Assembly: GCF_040712315.1 (NCBI RefSeq)
Contig: NC_134017.1
Span: 54,965,136-55,029,135, forward strand
From: Castanea sativa
Lineage: Eukaryota; Streptophyta; Magnoliopsida; Fagales; Fagaceae
Direction: 5' to 3'
Length of the DNA stretch: 64,000 bases
Shown here: one piece after another, positions 1 through 12,799 of the stretch
Layout of the letters: the number at the start of each line of letters is the position of its first letter
Numbering within the stretch: position 1 is the first letter of the stretch
Translations under genes and position numbers: made by a program
The notes under the pieces: generated by a model
What the model was told of the DNA's origin: nothing
What the model saw: only the letters and a program-made list of their open reading frames with translations
Databases searched by the model: none

Positions 1-2848
1 TTTGCATTGTTACTACATGCTGTTCGTTTCAGCACCAAATCATATATGACGTAAAAATTGGTATACAAACGTCATATAAGGAGAAGAGGTGGAGAAAATT
101 TCATACTTGAAAAACAATTAAGAGATATAGTTAATGCTAGATGACATAAACTTATCTCAATGGAACTGTTTATGATGTCAAATCCACAAGTGATGTGGAC
201 AAAAAGCCACAAGAAATCAAACACGTTTGTTTTAAGACAATAATCCTTGAATCCATAAGGTGAATTCTAGAATCCACTAGAAAATTATAGGAGAAAACTC
301 TCAAAAAAATTTTATTAACAAAAAACAAAATTGCCTTGGAGTTTACAATGTACATAAATAGGAAAAGATAGGGCTGCAAGGAGACCCTTAGAAAACCCTA
401 AACAAAAGTACTCCTGGGGTGGATAGGAGACACCTAAACTCCCTAATTTTTGTTAAGCACGGAATTAGGCTCAAAAATAGGGAAAATTACCAAAAAGAAG
501 AAAGATTAGAATATTACAAATCAAATGCTATAGTCTTTAGGAGATGTCTCAAAAAAAACTAGACCTTGTTTTGAAATTTAAATTGAAAGTTATAACATAA
601 AGAAAATCTATCATAACTAGCAAAAGGACTAATTAAAGGCCTATTTAAAGGAATTTTCCCAAAAAGCGGTGTAGGTCATGGTCGTAAGGCGACGAGTTTT
701 GATCCTCACAATGATTCCCTTCAAGTCACCAAATTTCACCGTAATTTTGTTTTTGGCTCGGATGATTTTTATTAGTACTTTTCTACGCCTAAATTTCTTA
801 CGTGTTGACTTTTGACATTCTCTCTATAGAAGGAAAGTCTATATTGTCCATTCTAAATCAACTAGCCCATTGTGGTTGGAAAAGACATTAAGAAAATTAA
901 TGGTACAGAGAATAATGATGGATTGACAATGGATTTCACATTTCAGATTGAGGTGTGGAGGTAAGTTTTATAGTCGAGTTAGAAGCTGAGGTGCAAATTA
1001 AGCATCAACATGGTAATGATGAATTGATTGCATCTGAAATCAATTGAAAGCTAAATTTTGTGAGTATATAATAAATGGAATTTTATGTTATCCTTTTCTT
1101 AAAAGACAATAATGCACTACACAGTGGCAGCCCTCACATAACCAAGAAGCAGCCCCTGCACCACCCCTGAATCTGCATCATCAAAACCACTAACTCATGC
1201 ATGCCCTAGGATTTGATTGTGGGGTCTTCAGCACGATTGTGATGATAAATCAATCATTAAAGTTTTTTTTACTAATTTATCTTTGTGTGAGGTAACACTG
1301 GGAGCAGGGTTGTGATGTGAATCAAGCTATAATATTGGCTTTTGATTGGCTTGCAAATGTCTCATTAGAGATTGTGGTGAGATGTAAGAGGCAAGCTATT
1401 AAGATTTGTTTATTTTCAGGCAAATGCATGTTTACTTTAAAGCCAAGCTCAAGCTGAACGAGGTATGTTTTAATAGGCTTATTAGTGCTTTTAATATTCT
1501 GAGCTACTACTTGGTCTCAACTTATGGTTGGCTCAACTAGAGGCTTCTTTGGTGATCACTCTTGAGATAAACAAAACAAAGACAAATCCTGCTTGGGGAT
1601 CATTAAATTTAAATCTTAGCTTTCATGACCTATTGGTCAATGTGGTTTGCCTTGTATATTATCTTATATGAAAACCTATATAATTTTATTCTCTTTAAAT
1701 TTTCATTGTTGAATAGGGGTTCGTTCATCAAGTTGAAGATTTTAGGATTGGATATATGCTATTACAATGCTTAGTTTTTGATCATGTTCTATTTGATATG
1801 CCATGGTTAACTACTGTATACGGTAACAAAAGGTCTAGAAAATGTATTTGGTAAGGGAAACAAAAGTTGACCTTTCTAATTGGAGGAAAAGTTTGATGCA
1901 AGGAGCTCCAAAATCATTAAGATTTTATTTTATTTTTGAATATTTTTTTAGAATTTAGAATATTGATTTTAATGTTGAGGGTTTTATGGGATTTAATTAG
2001 ATATTTTCCATATTGGTGTAATCCCTAAAACCTTGCAATTAATCTAAAAAAAATTAAAGCAATATGAGAACATCTTCTTTACGCTAATGCAAATTCATAA
2101 AATAGAGAAGGATAACGGTGGGAGAGGGGGGGGGGGAGTGGAGGCAGAGGAGACCTTTGGCAAGCATAGCTTCAAGGCCTAAATAGGAATGCTTCATGCT
2201 CTTTAGAGTCAATTTTGGGGCTTGGGGGGGAATCAAATGCTTCCCAGCAAAAATTTCACCTATTTGACTCCTTCCACTAACAAAAAAGCAATGAGATATC
2301 ATTTTCTATGTAGCTCTTCCTAATATACCTCCCATGAGCTGGACAAAAACATAGAAACTCTATCATTTTTTTAATACCGTGCAATTATTCTAGCAAACTG
2401 AACTAAAAATTTGTAATGTTATGTAATGAAGTGAGATTTTACATTCCAAGAGATGTATTATTATCTCCCAGCTATGAAGTCTTTGTTTTGACCTCAGCTC
2501 ATATACGATGGGTAATCAGCTTTCTTGGAATCATATTTACTCAATATAAAAGTACCAGTCAAAGACAAGATAGAAGGCCTTTCAAGTATGACCTACAGCA
2601 TGAAATGCACATGAGATGGAAGTATCCATGGATTTTCCCTTTTCACCTTTGCAAAGAACATAGAAAACTAATATACAATGTGTACTCCATTCATTATCTG
2701 CATAAATAAGAGAGATTTCAAAGAGTCACTTTTAAGGACAAATTTCCTTATTCATTCCCTTCCACATGATGACATTTTTGTCTACTTGTGGGTGTTTTGC
2801 ATTATGTCATCTCTATGTAAAATTATTCAAACATAATATGATGGGCAG
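1..2848. other. Intergenic or intronic sequence, no exon recognised
   Basis: AT-rich sequence with stop codons in all frames. It could be the long intron before the first visible DEG5 exon. I looked for the expected preceding exons (the catalytic His block and the Asp-containing DLAVLK-type block) and did not see them. A repeat remnant occupies about 230-760. A G-run of about ten lies near 2128-2137. Confidence 0.5.
230..760 (-). repeat. Diverged dispersed repeat, copy 1 (possible LTR remnant)
   Basis: Shares a collinear series of short blocks with 6300-6850: ATCCATAAGG, then TTGCCTTGGAG versus TTGTCTTGGAG followed by a TACAAT block, then a pair of stretches with AAAACCCTAA, AATTAGG, and GACATCTCAAAA-type motifs. 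Divergence is high. The arrangement suggests an old antisense LTR or non-autonomous retroelement, but no termini or TSD are visible. Confidence 0.4.
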
Positions 2849-5584
2849 GTTAATGTTGAAGGGATTGAATTAAAGCCTGTTGCTGTTGGCACATCTCAGA
2901 ATTTACATGTGGGTCAAAGCTGCTTTGCCATTGGAAATCCTTATGGATATGAGAACACTCTGACAACAGGGGTAATGTCTCTAATATGTCTGCTATATAA
3001 CCAACCAAAAGAAAAGAAGAAGCAAAAAAAATAAATAAATAAATTTAATACCAAGTGTGAACTATGAAATTTCACAACTGAGGTCATAATCTATTTTAAA
3101 TCTATTGTACCTTGTTTTGGAGTACTTTGAGGCTTTGAGCAGTCAATTGAGAGTGTTCTTTTCTCATTGGCATGTGGCCCTGTCTTTGGTAAAGGAGTCT
3201 AACATCCATGCATTTGTTACTTTGAGTTGTGCAGGTAGTCAGTGGATTAGGCAGGGAGATACCCTCGCCAAATGGAAGGGCCATTCGAGGAGCAATTCAA
3301 ACAGATGCTGACATTAATGCAGGTAAATTTCATTTTGCTTTCAAATATTTGAAATTCCTTGATAATCATCACTCTTTCTCTTACTTCAGTAAAGATTGTA
3401 TTTATTGAATCCATCCTGTTATATATAAATTCTTTATTGTTGAAGATTTACTCAGTTTTGTATATTGCAAATATGCAACCATTACTCTTTGTCGTTGTCG
3501 AGTGATGTAAGATCATACTACTATAATTAGCTACCCAGTTACCTAGTGCACTGGCGGAACCATAGACATTTGAGTGGGGGCAGTTGTCTTCACAAAAAAT
3601 TTCTAAGATTTTATGAAGTTATGGTTTGTTCAAATTTTCAGAATAGTTTTGGATATTTATCTGATTATTACACCCACTGATATAAGAATCAAGTATAGAG
3701 TTTTTATTCAAGTAAAATGTAACTTTGTATTGAAGTGTCCTTTAATTTCATTTTAATTTTTCCTCCATTAAGTAACCTTATGATCAATTGAATTATTTGG
3801 ATATAATTTGTACTTTGATCGAATCATTTTCTTTTTATCTGCATTAAGGATTGTTTTATAGTTTAGGATTTGCATTCCACAATCTTGAATAGATTAGAAT
3901 TATTGTTTTTTATATGACAAAGTGGAACCGAGTTCTTACCAATGCTAATTTTATAGTTAAATGAATTGCTATTCTTACCAATGCTAATTTTCATTCCATT
4001 ATCCTTCATACTTCGATGCATGGACTCTGTATAGGTAATTCAGGAGGGCCATTAATTGATTCATACGGCCATGTTATCGGAGTCAATACTGCAACTTTTA
4101 CTCGCAAAGGTGAAGAGATGCTTCTTAGTTAATTTTATTTCCCTTAATTGCACCTTTGACCTGACATTTTGATAAATAAACATCATGCACATGTTTTTTT
4201 CCCCCACTGTAATAGTTTGAGCCACTTGTTTGTTCACTTCAAAGGTGCTTTGCCTTTTGTGATATAATCTTCAGTAACTCGTTCAGCATTTGGAAGGATA
4301 AAGAATGGGAGAAAGTAAAGGGGAAAAGAGCAAAACTTAGGTACATTTCCCTAGGTATTGTACCACAGGTTCTCCAACTAAACACGACTGCATAAATAAA
4401 TTAAAAGAAATGGAATTAAAGAGAGAGAGAGAGGAGAACGATGAGGTCCACCATTCACTGCCATTCCTTTCCTTTTCTTTTTTTGGATAAGTAAAAATAT
4501 ATATTAAACAAATAAAAAATAAAACTATAAAAAGGCAAAGGGTCATACCCCAGAGAAAGGCCAGCCCCTCCAAAAGCATTCAAGTTCAATGGGAGACTAC
4601 AACATAAAGAAGAGTCTTAGCATGAACTTGGGGAACAACATGGATGAACAAACTAAACAGGACTAACAAAAATGTCATGAGACAATCCCCAAGATCTCAT
4701 AAGATAAGCCATCTATATTCTTAGGATGGCTTGCAACCTTGAAGAGTACTCAGCCTAGCTCTAACATAAAGAGTAATATCATTAATGACACATTCATTTC
4801 TAGCTCTAGCCTTGAAAATTCTTGAATGGCATGTTAAACACACTTGCCAGTACATATATTCATCATTTTTGAAATATCACCAATTTGTGTGTGTATAAGT
4901 TACACTTGATGAAACATTTGTATAATGTTATACAATCAACTATACTTTTCATATTAATCAAACATTAAGATGATCAAAGATTAAAAACTATTTTAATTTT
5001 AAATTATTTATAAGTTTAGTTTTATTTTTAAATGTCAATTGGATAGTAAATGATGCAATTAATATGAAATTTTTCATGCCTAATAAGCATGTACTTTGTT
5101 GCATACTATTAATAAGCATTAATAGCCGAAAAGCATTTTTTCAAAGCCAAAACCAAACATGTACTTTGTTGCATATTCATCGGAGTTCATGTTTTCACTT
5201 TTCAGAGCTCTATCAGTGTACACTCTTGGTGTATGAGACTTACAAATTATATAATCTTTTTTATTTTTGAACCTTAAGAAACTTCATATTTCACGAACCT
5301 TATTTCTACTAGAATAATATATATATGTTAAGTTATTACAATTTATAGTTGAGGGATTAAATTGAACTTCACCCAATAATTAGAGGAACAAATTAGTTAT
5401 TCAATCTAAAATATAATAAAGATGCTAGAAGCCTAGATCAAAGTTTTGAATGCTATTGGTTTTTCATTGTACTGCAGGGACAGGAGTATCATCAGGTGTT
5501 AACTTTGCAATACCAATCGACACTATTGTTCGAATTGTACCTTACCTCATTGTGTATGGAACATCTTATAAGGACAGGTTTTGA
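2849..5584 (+). CDS. DEG5: DEG5-like chloroplast Deg/HtrA protease, last four exons (partial)
   Basis: Four exons at 2849-2971, 3235-3322, 4035-4109 and 5478-5584 (stop TGA) join in frame across GT-AG introns. The product contains CFAIGNPYGYENTL, VVSGLGREIPSP, QTDADINAGNSGGPL and GVNTATFTRKG, and ends IVYGTSYKDRF. GNSGGP holds the nucleophile serine (codon 4040-4042). This fits the C-terminal half of the trypsin-like domain of plant DEG5, a thylakoid-lumen protease that works with DEG8 in photosystem II repair. Termination soon after the protease domain, without a PDZ domain, is the known feature separating DEG5 from DEG1/DEG8. Exons for the transit peptide and the catalytic His and Asp are not visible in 1-2848, so they lie upstream of the window or are lost. 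The last intron (4110-5477) holds an antisense LINE tail and a dispersed repeat. No stop or frameshift interrupts the visible exons. Confidence 0.85.
4470..4860 (-). mobile_element. 5'-truncated LINE 3' end in a DEG5 intron
   Basis: On the minus strand the segment includes the plant LINE-type 3' tail: a GGCCTTTCTCTGGGGTATGA block, a T-rich stretch, then a sequence ending TTTTTACTTATCC followed by an A-rich run (T-run at 4482-4486 on the plus strand). The upstream part reads as a decayed LINE 3' untranslated region. It is antisense to the host gene and inside the last intron, where it should be spliced out. A TSD was not resolved. Confidence 0.5.
4900..5420. repeat. Dispersed repeat, copy 1 (pairs with about 23540-24080)
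   Basis: Shares AAGATGATCAAAGA, TAAAAACTATTT, GGATAGTAAAT/AGATAGTAAAT, TTAATATGAAATTT and ACCCAATAATTA blocks in the same order as 23540-24080. The type is unknown; both copies are non-coding and diverged. Confidence 0.45.
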
Positions 5585-7689
5585 TCATGTTTGTAAATAA
5601 TATGAAACATGTACTTGGTTGGTCTATTGGTCTTACATCAAGCTTCGAAGAGTGGGTCATGTTTGTCCATAAATATTCTTTTGAGTGGTGTTTATTACAC
5701 ACCACTTAACGCACATAAACAAATGCACACATCATTTTTGCACTGACAGTACATGTGTATTTATCCTAAATCATAATTCCTACTATCATACTTAATATCT
5801 TGGGCCACCACATGATGTCATAATATATAATATCTTAGGGCTGGAGCATGCCCATGGATACTCTCAGCCCTCATGGCAAAAGGAGGTACCACTTTGCCCA
5901 ACAATAGCTATCGTAGTCATAAAACGATTAAGCTGTAAAACATAACTCTTTTAATTGAATCATGCACGTTGCCGTGGGTAGTGTTAATTATGCACACCAT
6001 ATTGCACTCAGGTCCATTTGAACTAAAATCGTGAGTTGAAGATACAAAATTCTAACTGTTTGTTTTGCCTCTTAACACCAAACAATCTTTATCTCTTTCT
6101 TAAAACCAAAATCATATATAAACGACATGATGTGAATGCTCTAACCCCATAAACTAAATTCTAGCAATTAGGAACAGTTACAACCAAATTTTGATCTCTA
6201 ACTTATCACTGATAGACGTGTTTTAATAAAAGCTACAAGAAAATAAAAACATTGCTTTTTTAATGGAAAATAAACTAAGCACGTTAACTTCTGAATGAAA
6301 ACCTCGAATCCATAAGGGGTTCCTTGAATTCACAAGGTGATAAGGTTTTGGAATTCACAAGAGAGAAATAGACAAAGTCTGTATTTTTTATAAATCTGAA
6401 AACTGAATTGTCTTGGAGGCTACAATATGTTTAAATAGCAAAAGAAAACCTACAGCGGCTAGGAAAACACCCAAAAACCCTAATTCAAGCTAATCACGTA
6501 ATTAGGTGGCAAAATGGTAATTTTTACCAAACATAGCAAAATTGAAATAATTACAAAAATTGAAAATACTGTCTTTAAGAGACATCTCAAAACAGACAGG
6601 ACCTTATTCTGACTTTTAAACTAAAAGTTATTAAAAAAAACAAATATTACTATAAATAGCAAAAACACTGTTTTCAGGGCCTTAACGAAGGAATTTGCCT
6701 AAATTTAGGTGACACTCGAGGTAATCTCAAGTCTGGATCAAAATGCCGATTCTTGTCAACTTGCCAAATTTTATGCAATTCTAACACTGTTGTCGCGATG
6801 GCCTTTACTAGCACCCCTTGATCTTGCACTATGACTTCTAGCGCCCTTGTTGCTCCAAGAAGGCATATCTTGTATGTTCTATGTGAAAAACACATTAAAT
6901 AACTAATAATAGCTTATGCTCTAGCAAGAAGAGCCAAGTTTTCATCTAATTATTTTGTTTTGGATATGAAGCTACATTTGTGACTTATAAGAGTCATGCT
7001 GCCCAATTATAAAGTTAAGTATTATACAAACCTTATGGTGTTAATATTTAAACATAAAATGAAAATATAGTTTTCGTTTATTATGTTGTTGATTAAAAAA
7101 ATCATATTTATTATCACATTAATTTATAAACTTTTTTTATTATAAAACTAGTTATAATTTTAGCATTTTAAAACTATAGGGAATTAATGATGGGTGTATA
7201 ATTTTTTGGAGAACCCTATTGGCTAATATTATATCAGCAAAAAAAATATTATATCAGAATATTGATGAAGCCAGTTTACATAAAATCAGCCCCTCTCCAT
7301 CTCTCTCGGATCTCCGTGTCTCTCAATTTTCGACCTGGGCTCTAAGTTTGAGAGGGTTTCAGTTCGGTGAGGTTAGGTGTGGGCTTGCTAGGTTTTTATG
7401 TAAATGGAGGTTTCTGACTGGGCTTGAATTTGACGTAGGCTGCAATTTATTTATTTCAAATGGGGCTTTGTATGAGCTTAAATTATGGGCTGGTCTGATT
7501 GTAAAGGAAGTGTAAGGTTGGGTTTGGACCTGGGCTTGGTGCTGATTGAGACTGGCTTGAAAGGCGTGTGTTTATTAGAGTGATAAATTTGGGTTTGAGA
7601 GGGTTGTGCGGGTTCGATGCGCCAGACCTATGACTAGGCCGCATGCATCATCAATTTCGAAACATTGTGGGTTTTTTTTTTTTTTTTTT
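5585..7689. other. Non-coding region downstream of DEG5
   Basis: No exon-like or protein-like reading frame recognised. It contains the second copy of a diverged repeat at about 6300-6850. From 7260 to 7600 the sequence is less AT-rich, resembling a promoter or 5' leader, but it carries no recognised coding sequence. Confidence 0.45.
6300..6850 (-). repeat. Diverged dispersed repeat, copy 2
   Basis: Collinear with 230-760 (shared ATCCATAAGG, CTTGGAG, AAAACCCTAA, AGACATCTCAAAA blocks). Probably the same retroelement family in the same orientation. Confidence 0.4.
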
Positions 7690-9281
7690 GGTTGTGAAAA
7701 TGCACTTTTGATCCCTACATTTTGGGTCAATTCCCATTTTGGTCCCAAAATTGATTTCTTTGCTAATGTCATCCCTAAAAAAAGAAAATCGTTTTTAAAA
7801 TGGTCCTTTCCGTCAGGCTAGAAACGGAAAAATCCTACGTGGCTAACGGAATACCCTATTTGCTGACGTGGCACTGACGTGGCTATTAAAATATTATTAA
7901 AAAAGATTATTTGGCATATTTTAAATGCCATGTCAGCATTTTAATTTTTTTAAATAAAGCCACGTCAGAAATTTTATATAAAAAAGAAATTAAATTTAAA
8001 AAAAACCTTAAATCTAATTTAATTAAAAAAACTTGTTTCTCAAAAAAAAAAAAAAAGTGTTCTTCCCCATCAAACCCAGGAAGAACTCAAACCCACATTC
8101 CCAAAAAAGAAACCCAGCAACCAAACAACAAACACATACCCAGATCGGCAAAACCACAACAGCACACCACAACAGAAACAAAAACCCAAACCAACAGCAC
8201 ACCACACGGCCAAACCCACAAATTTGACCACCACTTCCACCGTCACCCACCAGCCACAAGCCCAAATCACAGCAACAGAAAAAAAGAAAAAGAAAAAAAT
8301 CAACCACAACAAGAAATCACCACTTCCTCCTCCACAACTTCTCAAGAAATCACCACCATCCACAGCAAGAAAAAAAGAAAAAAAAAGAACCCACAAACCA
8401 AATCAACCAAATCGGACCACGACTCCTACGATCCACGCTCCGACCCATGAACAATCAGACCCACGCTTTGATCCACCATTCGATCCACGCAGACCCACGA
8501 AGAGAGAACAAAGAACAGAGAAAGAGGGAGAGAAGAAGAAGCCTCCGCGACGTTGGGTTCTGGGTTGGTGGGTTTGGGTCTCGGTGAGAACAGAGAAAAG
8601 AGGGAGAGAAGAAGAAGCCTCCGCGACGTTGGGTGCTGGGTTGGTGGGTTTGGGTCTCGGCGAGAACAGAGAACAGAGGGAGAGAAGAAGAAGAAGCCGT
8701 CGCGACGTTGGGTGCTGGGTTGGTGGGTTTGGGTCTCGGCGAGAACAGAGAACAGAGGGAGAGAAGAAGAAGCCGCCGCGACGTTGGGTGCGGCGAGAAC
8801 AGAGAAAAGAGGGAGAGAAGAGAGAGCAAAGAAAAGAAGTGAGAGAGGAGAGATAATTAGATTTAAGGTTGGGTTGTGTTTGTTGTTGGGTTTGAGTTCT
8901 TCCTGGGTTTGATGGGGAAGAACACTTTTTTTTTTTTTTTGAGAAACAAGTTTTTTTAATTAAATTAGATTTAAGGTTTTTTTTTTTAAATTTAATTTCT
9001 TTTTTATATAAAATTCCTGACGTGGCTTTATTTAAAAAAATTAAAATGCTGACATGGCATTTAAAATATGCCAAATAATCTTTTTTAATAATATTTTAAT
9101 AGCCACGTCAGCAAATAGGGTATTCCGTTAGCCACGTAGGATTTTTCCGTTTCTAGCCTGACGGAAAAGACCATTTTAAAAACGATTTTCTTTTTTTAGG
9201 GATGACATTAGCAAAGAAATCAATTTTGGAACCAAAATGGAAATTTACCCAAAATGTAGGGATCAAAAGTGCATTTTCGCC
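7690..9281. mobile_element. Mutator-like non-autonomous element with about 400-bp TIRs
   Basis: The left arm (7690 to about 8096) is repeated in inverse orientation in the right arm (about 8880-9281) with few mismatches. The outer termini read GGTTGTGAAAATGCAC and, on the opposite strand, GGCGAAAATGCAC. Both ends abut T-runs (left 7672-7689, right 9282-9291), consistent with a 9-bp TSD of nine Ts, although a T-tract cannot prove it. A second 9-bp direct repeat, ACATTGTGG, lies outside both ends (7662-7670 and 9316-9324). The central part is CA-rich then GA-rich low complexity and encodes no transposase. Long TIRs and 9-bp TSDs are typical of MULEs. Confidence 0.75.
8541..8830. repeat. 76-bp minisatellite inside the long-TIR element
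   Basis: Units start at 8541 (GCCTCCGCGACGTTGGG), 8617, 8696 and 8772, spaced 76, 79 and 76 bp. The third spacing has an extra AGA in the GAA run. The fourth unit is shortened. It is GC-richer than its surroundings and lies between the two arms of the element. Confidence 0.85.
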
Positions 9282-9873
9282 TTTTTTTTTTATGAGAATC
9301 GACATTGGACTCTCGACATTGTGGTTAATTGGTTGGTTGGTTGTATTTATAAACAAGGCAACTGTGATTAACGAATTTGTATTTGCTTGGGGTTACCAAA
9401 ATGTGTGAGTATATTTGTGACTGTGTTTGAAATTGAACTAGACTGTGTGTGGGGGTGAGCATGTGACATTTACGAACACTATTATGTGACTGAGGTTATG
9501 GGGGAGATATAAGCAGATTTCATGTAATTAATATGTACAAAGAATATAACACAGATGCAGAAACTAATGAGAGACAAAGAAAAAAAAAACATAACACACA
9601 TGCAGAAACTCCATGTGTGTGGGTGAGCATGTCACATTTATTTTATGTTGTTTTATTTTTGCTAACGTAAGTGTTTAGGGAAACTGGTGAAGCAAGTCTG
9701 GGGTGGTTGTTCGCAATCATCAAGGGCTGGTACCAACTTCTCTAGCTGAAAAGGTTCGACTTTAATTTTTATACTCAATAATTCACTTGGCACAAAATTA
9801 AAAATTAAATAGTGACATGTGGCGCAAAATTAAGAATCTAATTGTAATCTAATTGAATTTTCTCTGAGTTTTA

Positions 9874-9878
<5 letters not shown>

Positions 9879-9914
<36 letters not shown>
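9879..9914. repeat. (AT)n microsatellite
   Basis: Eighteen uninterrupted AT units. Confidence 0.95.
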
Positions 9915-9918
<4 letters not shown>

Positions 9919-11748
9919 TTAAATATGCTACTTGCAAGAAGTTGCATTCAATGATAATCATGCAGCAAGGAAAATAATACAAATTCTCCCAATAAGAATA
10001 TAAATCATACAATGAGCAAAAAATGATACGAATTCTTCAAGCAAGAATATAAATCTAACGACAAGCAGAATATAAATCATATGACAAGTGAAAGTCATTC
10101 CACAAAATGCAATCACTTGACGAACAACAACGGAAAAACATCAAGTCTTCCCCAAAGCTCCATCGTCAAAACAACCAAGGTAAAATAAACACTTTAGCAT
10201 TAAGAGTTAATTTGTGCAACCAAAAAAAATATATATATTCAGCGATACATTCTTTGTGAAATAATAAAATTATGCAATCAATGGATGATTAAAATTCTTT
10301 ACACAAGAATATAAATCATGGAAGAATAAGATTGTTCAAATATCAAAGTTCTTCAAGCAACAGAAGAATGATGGAAGCATCCAAAGAGGCCACTAAACTC
10401 ACTAGGTCGTCAAAAGAATTTAGCTTACTCACAAGATCAAGCTATATATGATCCCTCGAACATCCAAAAGGAAATTCAAAGGCAGACACTAAAAAGTTGT
10501 CACCAATAAACCACCATCCCTAAAGAAGTAAGTAATTGAAGACAAGGAAGTTTGAATTTAAACAAGTCAAAAACATTCTCTAAGCCTGACCAGCATAAAG
10601 CAAATCAGATTCGGGAATGAGGGCGATTGATGAGTTCAAGAAAACCAATTGTCCGTCCACCATAATGGACAACATTAAGTCATCAGCAAGCCATCAAAGA
10701 AAGATAAGTAATCGCTCAATCACAGTCAATATATATTCATTGATGACCATTACTCAAAGGTATTAAACACTCATCAAGAAAACAACTGTTATACTCAAGG
10801 TAATAATCACTTACAATTATGTCTAACAGCTACCTAAGTCAGCTATAAATGGAACAATCTGCCTCACTTACTAAGATAAGTCAAAAACTACTATAAAAGA
10901 CCATCTATATATGAAAGATATGGGCTAATACTGACTCAAATATCAGAGGCTCCCCCATCGGGTACAACCTGATGATCTCTTCGATCAAACTCTCTTTATC
11001 TTGCAAATCCTACAAGATTGCCAAATGCTCTGGATTAGACAAGTTACCCAACTGACGATTTTTTGTTTCATCAAGTATAGAAATAAAGAAGGTTTGAATT
11101 AGGAAACTTACAATTAAATATGATTTTAAATTATTTAGAAATCCACGTGCTTATAATTGACTTAGTTAAATATACAATGTAGTAACAATACTTGTAGCAT
11201 ATCCAAATGACTAAAGTTATTTATATGATGTTGTTGTGTTTTATAAACACTAAGCTGATTAGTATATGGCCCAAGACATCCACTTCCCCAAAATTGATTT
11301 AGATGACCCTACAAATACAAATTTCATTAAACAAAAAAGGGGTAAATGAAAACTCTTGACAAGTATAACATTCAAGCCTTCTTATGTCATATACCAAAGT
11401 ATTTATAAAAAAAATAAATAAATAAATAAAAGCAAAAAGCAATTAAATTTAAAACCTACCTCACGTCCTTAACTCCACCATAATTTTCTCCCAAAGCTAA
11501 ATATAGTACAGTAATAATACTACTAATAATACTAAAAAACTACTAATTTTTTATTCTCTCTCAATTATTGCTCTCTCATCCTTAATTCTCTCACAATTAC
11601 TACCTCCCATAAATTATTTTGGAAATCTAAACTTCTTAAAGCATAAACCTATGAGGTATGGAAGAGTTATTAATTAAATAAAATATAATGATTTATTTTG
11701 AATAAAAAAAAAACTTAATTCATAGCAGAGTAGTATTAGTAGTCTAGG

Positions 11749-11905
11749 AAAATTATTGAATACTTCGAGAGTACCATAAATGCGTACTCCCTCCTCTCAC
11801 ATGAATTGCGAGTCCCACCATAAATTTAATTAGTAGAACTCACAGCTATGTGAAAGAGGGAAATACGCATTTATGATATTCCAAGAATACTCGATAATTA
11901 CCCAA
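11749..11905. mobile_element. Short hairpin MITE
   Basis: The left arm (AATTATTGAATACTTCGAG, then CATAAATGCGTA, CCCTC, CACATG) is mirrored by the right arm (TATGTGAAAGAGGGAAATACG, CATTTATG, GAATACTCGATAATT) over about 65 bp per arm. No convincing TSD was seen. Superfamily unassigned. Confidence 0.55.
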
Positions 11906-12799
11906 TAATCTATATAGTTATTAGTTATATACTAGTATTAATAACCCATTATTGATCCTTTAATGTGTCAACATTTAAACAAAAGAAGATAGAGGAATTG
12001 AAAAAACCAAATGAACATTAGGATCTTTAAATGGAATTTCAAAGTATCTTAAATCATGGTAGAGTCAATGAGTCATAGACAAATATTTTGAAATGAATTT
12101 TTTTATGGCCATTTGAGATAGCATATCAGATTTTTAGTGCAATAAACTTGCATTAGGAAACTTGCAATTGACCCATCAATCAAAGTCAATTTGATTTCCT
12201 TACACACATGACCGAATTCAAAGGGATTGGCTTTCCCAATTTACCAAACTTTTCTGGAAAATACTTACTATTCAAACTTCAGACTAAAGGGTTTCCTTTT
12301 AGAAATTCAATTAGTCAAGTAATACACATAGAAATGTAATAACAATAACACCCTTAAAAAAATAATTGACTCACCCGACCCGGGTTGGTGTATGGGTCAG
12401 ATCTGAACCCATCCCAACTAGAACTGTGTTCAGTCCTAGCAGAATCATAGTCATTCTTTTATACTGATATGTTAAAAGTTTAAACTAAAAACTTAGGCAG
12501 AGCATGAGAGTCAGTCCAACAACGATGTAATGTTCTTTTTATAGCAATTAAGGATCCAAACTTAAAATAATGACGATGTCGTTACACTTAAATCACGCTG
12601 ATACAATACAAGAGACGAGAGCACAGATTCGTAAAGAAACGGTGACGTTTCTATTTAAGTAGTAGTTCCTCTTTTAAAATGAAACACGGATTCACGCGCC
12701 TCTCTATTTTTAGTCTATTGAGTTCGTTACTGATGGAATCAACATAAAAAGATATCAAACGACACCATCTTTTTGTTTGATTTTTTTGATACACAATAA

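Larger units (their letters stand above)
9282..12799. other. AT-rich non-coding region with retroelement-like debris
   Basis: No coding gene is visible. Direct repeats occur at 9440-9630 (GTGGGTGAGCATGT blocks and CATGCAGAAACT/GATGCAGAAACT). An (AT)n microsatellite lies at 9879-9914. From about 9950 to 11050 there is a stretch with repeated CAAGAATATAAATC motifs and LTR-like composition, possibly a Gypsy LTR remnant but without confirmed ends. A short hairpin MITE lies at 11749-11905. Confidence 0.4.

Noticed and set aside
4337..4579. 80-codon minus-strand frame with a hydrophobic stretch
   Set aside because: It is the 3' tail of an antisense LINE fragment; the hydrophobicity comes from T/A-rich 3' untranslated sequence.
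8224..9074. Long overlapping reading frames on both strands
   Set aside because: They run through the inverted arms and the 76-bp minisatellite and consist of low-complexity Arg/Glu/Ser/Leu runs. They have no domain and no splice or start context.
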